Positions 62,667 to 64,000 of a stretch of DNA of 64,000 nucleotides are shown here, piece after piece. Under the pieces are notes generated by a model. The model made no database searches. It saw only the letters and a program-made list of their open reading frames with translations, and was not told the origin of the DNA. The number at the start of each line of letters is the position of its first letter. The stretch's first letter is position 1. The DNA comes from ZC4RG30 sp049841155 (GTDB lineage Bacteria; Pseudomonadota; Gammaproteobacteria; Steroidobacterales; Steroidobacteraceae). The DNA is taken from contig JASGHI010000003.1 in NCBI GenBank assembly GCA_049841155.1, positions 1,240,001 through 1,304,000 on the forward strand. Reading direction: 5' to 3'. The translations under genes and the position numbers were made by a program.

Positions 62667-63601
62667 ACCGCCGCGCCTTGCTGCGCGGCCTCACCTCACT
62701 GGCGGGACTCGCCGCTGCCGGCACTTTCGGCGCAGTGCCCAGTGGCGGGTCACGCGGCGGCGTGCAGCCGGGGGTGCAGCTGTTCCCGGTACGCTCGCTG
62801 CTCGAGAAGGACGTCTCCGGAACACTGACCGTGCTGGCCGGCATCGGATTCACGGAAGTGGAGATGTTCGGCATCGGCGGCGCTTCGATCTTTGCCAGCG
62901 ACGCATTCTTCGGCATGCAGCCCAACGCATTCATTGGGCTCGTCAAAAAGCTAGGCATGCGGATCCCGACCGTCCACTTCTCTGGCGGCGAGGCAGGGGT
63001 CCCCAAAGCCGCCGAAATCGCCCTGTCACTCGGCGCGACGCACCTGATCAATCCCATGGCGTCGATCTTCCAGCAACGCAGCCCCGACGGCTTGCGGATC
63101 CTGCCGGTACGTGACGAAGCGCAGATGCAGCGCCTCGCGGAAGACCTGAATCGCGCCGGCGAAGCCAGCAGGAAAGCCGGCATCCGCTTTGCCTATCACA
63201 ATCACCACATGGAATTCGCACCGCTCGGCGCGCGGCGCCCCTTCGACATCCTGCTGGCACAGACGGATCCGGCACTCGTCGACTTCGAACTGGACGTCGG
63301 CTGGGCCGTGGCGGCGGGCGCGGATCCGGCGTCCTATCTGGAACGCTTTCCCACTCGCTTCGTCGCCTGCCACCTGAAGGACTACGATCCCAAGCGGCCC
63401 GTCTCTGCCCCTTCGTCCACGGCGCCGATTCCCGAGATGGTCCGCATGGTGCCTCCCGGGGACGGCACCATCGATTTCCCGCGGATTCTCGCTGCCATGC
63501 GCCATGCCGGAATCGGACACGGCTACCTCGAGGTCGACCTGCCGCAGGGTAATCCGCTCGACGTGTGCCGGCGCGGCTACCAGTATCTCTCCCGACTCTA
63601 G
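62663..63601 (+). CDS. Exported sugar phosphate isomerase/epimerase-like TIM barrel
   Basis: I start at ATG 62663 (ATGA overlap with the previous stop); the frame opens at 62333. The 312 residues have a Tat-like signal (MNRRALLRGLTSLAGLAAAG), then GVQLFPVRSLL, GFTEVEMFGIGG, TVHFSGGEAGV, IRFAYHNHHMEFAP, VDFELDVGWAV, VACHLKDYDP and a final HGYLEVDLPQGNPLDVC. The H-N-H-H and E-x-D residues fit the metal site. It probably works with its neighbours on the same substrate pool. Confidence 0.9.
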   Translation: MNRRALLRGLTSLAGLAAAGTFGAVPSGGSRGGVQPGVQLFPVRSLLEKDVSGTLTVLAGIGFTEVEMFGIGGASIFASDAFFGMQPNAFIGLVKKLGMRIPTVHFSGGEAGVPKAAEIALSLGATHLINPMASIFQQRSPDGLRILPVRDEAQMQRLAEDLNRAGEASRKAGIRFAYHNHHMEFAPLGARRPFDILLAQTDPALVDFELDVGWAVAAGADPASYLERFPTRFVACHLKDYDPKRPVSAPSSTAPIPEMVRMVPPGDGTIDFPRILAAMRHAGIGHGYLEVDLPQGNPLDVCRRGYQYLSRL

Positions 63602-63637
63602 AAAGATGCGCTGCCCGCGCACATGGAGGACATGATC

Positions 63638-64000
63638 ATGCTCTCGCGCCGCCAATTCACCTCTCTGGCCTGCTCGTCCGCCGCGTTGTCGTTCCTGCCT
63701 GCTGCCAGCGTGTTCGCTGCAAGGATGAACTCGACCGTCCGCGGCGTGAAGCTCGGCCTGATCACCGGCTCACTCAACCCGCTGCCCGAACTGCCCGGCC
63801 GCGATCCGATCGACGTCATCATCGATGAATGCCGCCAGGTCGGTGCTGCGAACATCGAACTGGTCAGCGTGTTCGGCGCAACGCCCCCGGAAGTGGTCAA
63901 TGGAGGCCGGTTCGGCCAGGTGCCCGACACGATCACGCCGGAATACACGGCGAGCCGGGAAGTCCTGCGCCAGTGGCGCATTGCACAGCCCCTCGACCGG
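63638..64000 (+). CDS. Third exported TIM-barrel isomerase, 5' part only
   Basis: ATG 63638 follows GGAGGA by 6 bases; ATG 63632 and 63623 are in frame but poorly spaced. The readable 121 residues begin MLSRRQFTSLACSSAAL, a Tat signal with S-R-R-x-F, then VKLGLITGSLNPLP and IIDECRQVGAANIELVSVFG, the first strands of the same TIM-barrel family. The gene runs off the window end at 64000. Confidence 0.85.
   Translation, partial: MLSRRQFTSLACSSAALSFLPAASVFAARMNSTVRGVKLGLITGSLNPLPELPGRDPIDVIIDECRQVGAANIELVSVFGATPPEVVNGGRFGQVPDTITPEYTASREVLRQWRIAQPLDR

Overview
The window is chromosomal DNA of a GC-rich, flagellated, aerobic gammaproteobacterium. Evidence for this is the flgA-flgM-flgN set with an intact sigma-28 promoter, the ychF-pth-rplY-prs housekeeping block, abundant TonB-dependent receptors, Fur-box-like operators and a PQQ dehydrogenase. 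The mix of TonB receptors, DUF6152 proteins, exported TIM-barrel sugar isomerases and LacI control resembles Steroidobacter-type lineages, but that placement is inference.

Layout. (1) 0-2 kb: flagellar flgA, flgM, flgN. (2) 1.9-9.6 kb, minus strand: mmsA, a CotH-kinase lipoprotein with three Ig-like repeats, ychF, pth, rplY, prs. (3) 9.7-18.7 kb, minus strand: an ECF sigma factor, a transmembrane Ser/Thr kinase and an 1830-residue protein of unknown family in one apparent operon. (4) 18.9-28.4 kb: an iron-siderophore locus with an esterase, FecCD permease and ATPase, YncE-like propeller, binding protein, PepSY reductase-like protein, two small membrane proteins and a TonB receptor. A Fur box lies in the divergent promoter region. 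(5) 28.4-35.5 kb: a visibly lower-GC block encoding FecI, FecR, a signalling TonB receptor, a DUF6152 protein, an unnamed exported protein and a SUMF1-like protein. (6) 35.7-36.0 kb: a decayed, internally deleted fusion related to the sigma-kinase pair of region 3. (7) 36.2-38.7 kb: two more members of the unnamed exported family, a second DUF6152 protein and an exported SRPBCC protein. (8) 38.7-43.6 kb: a Fur-family regulator lacking the usual metal-sensing histidines, a siderophore receptor, a Fur box and a two-component system. (9) 43.7-46.2 kb: a PiT phosphate transporter and a PPK2 kinase. (10) 46.4-64 kb: a carbohydrate regulon around a LacI repressor.

How the genes work together. Four matching operator-like sites (near 51430, 60368, 60389 and 61574) tie the LacI-family gene to three transcription units. 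These are a Gfo/Idh/MocA-isomerase-aldo/keto reductase-redoxin-GFA operon; a TonB receptor-exported proteins-isomerase-MFS-DUF6152-PQQ dehydrogenase operon; and a run of three exported TIM-barrel isomerases. This suggests import and periplasmic oxidation or isomerisation of a sugar or glycoside.

The two most promising undescribed systems are the sigma/kinase/1830-residue-protein operon, with its ruined second copy, and a recurring module of DUF6152 plus an exported family with a G-H-W-E-G-D-type core. The module occurs three times here, twice in an operon with a TonB receptor.
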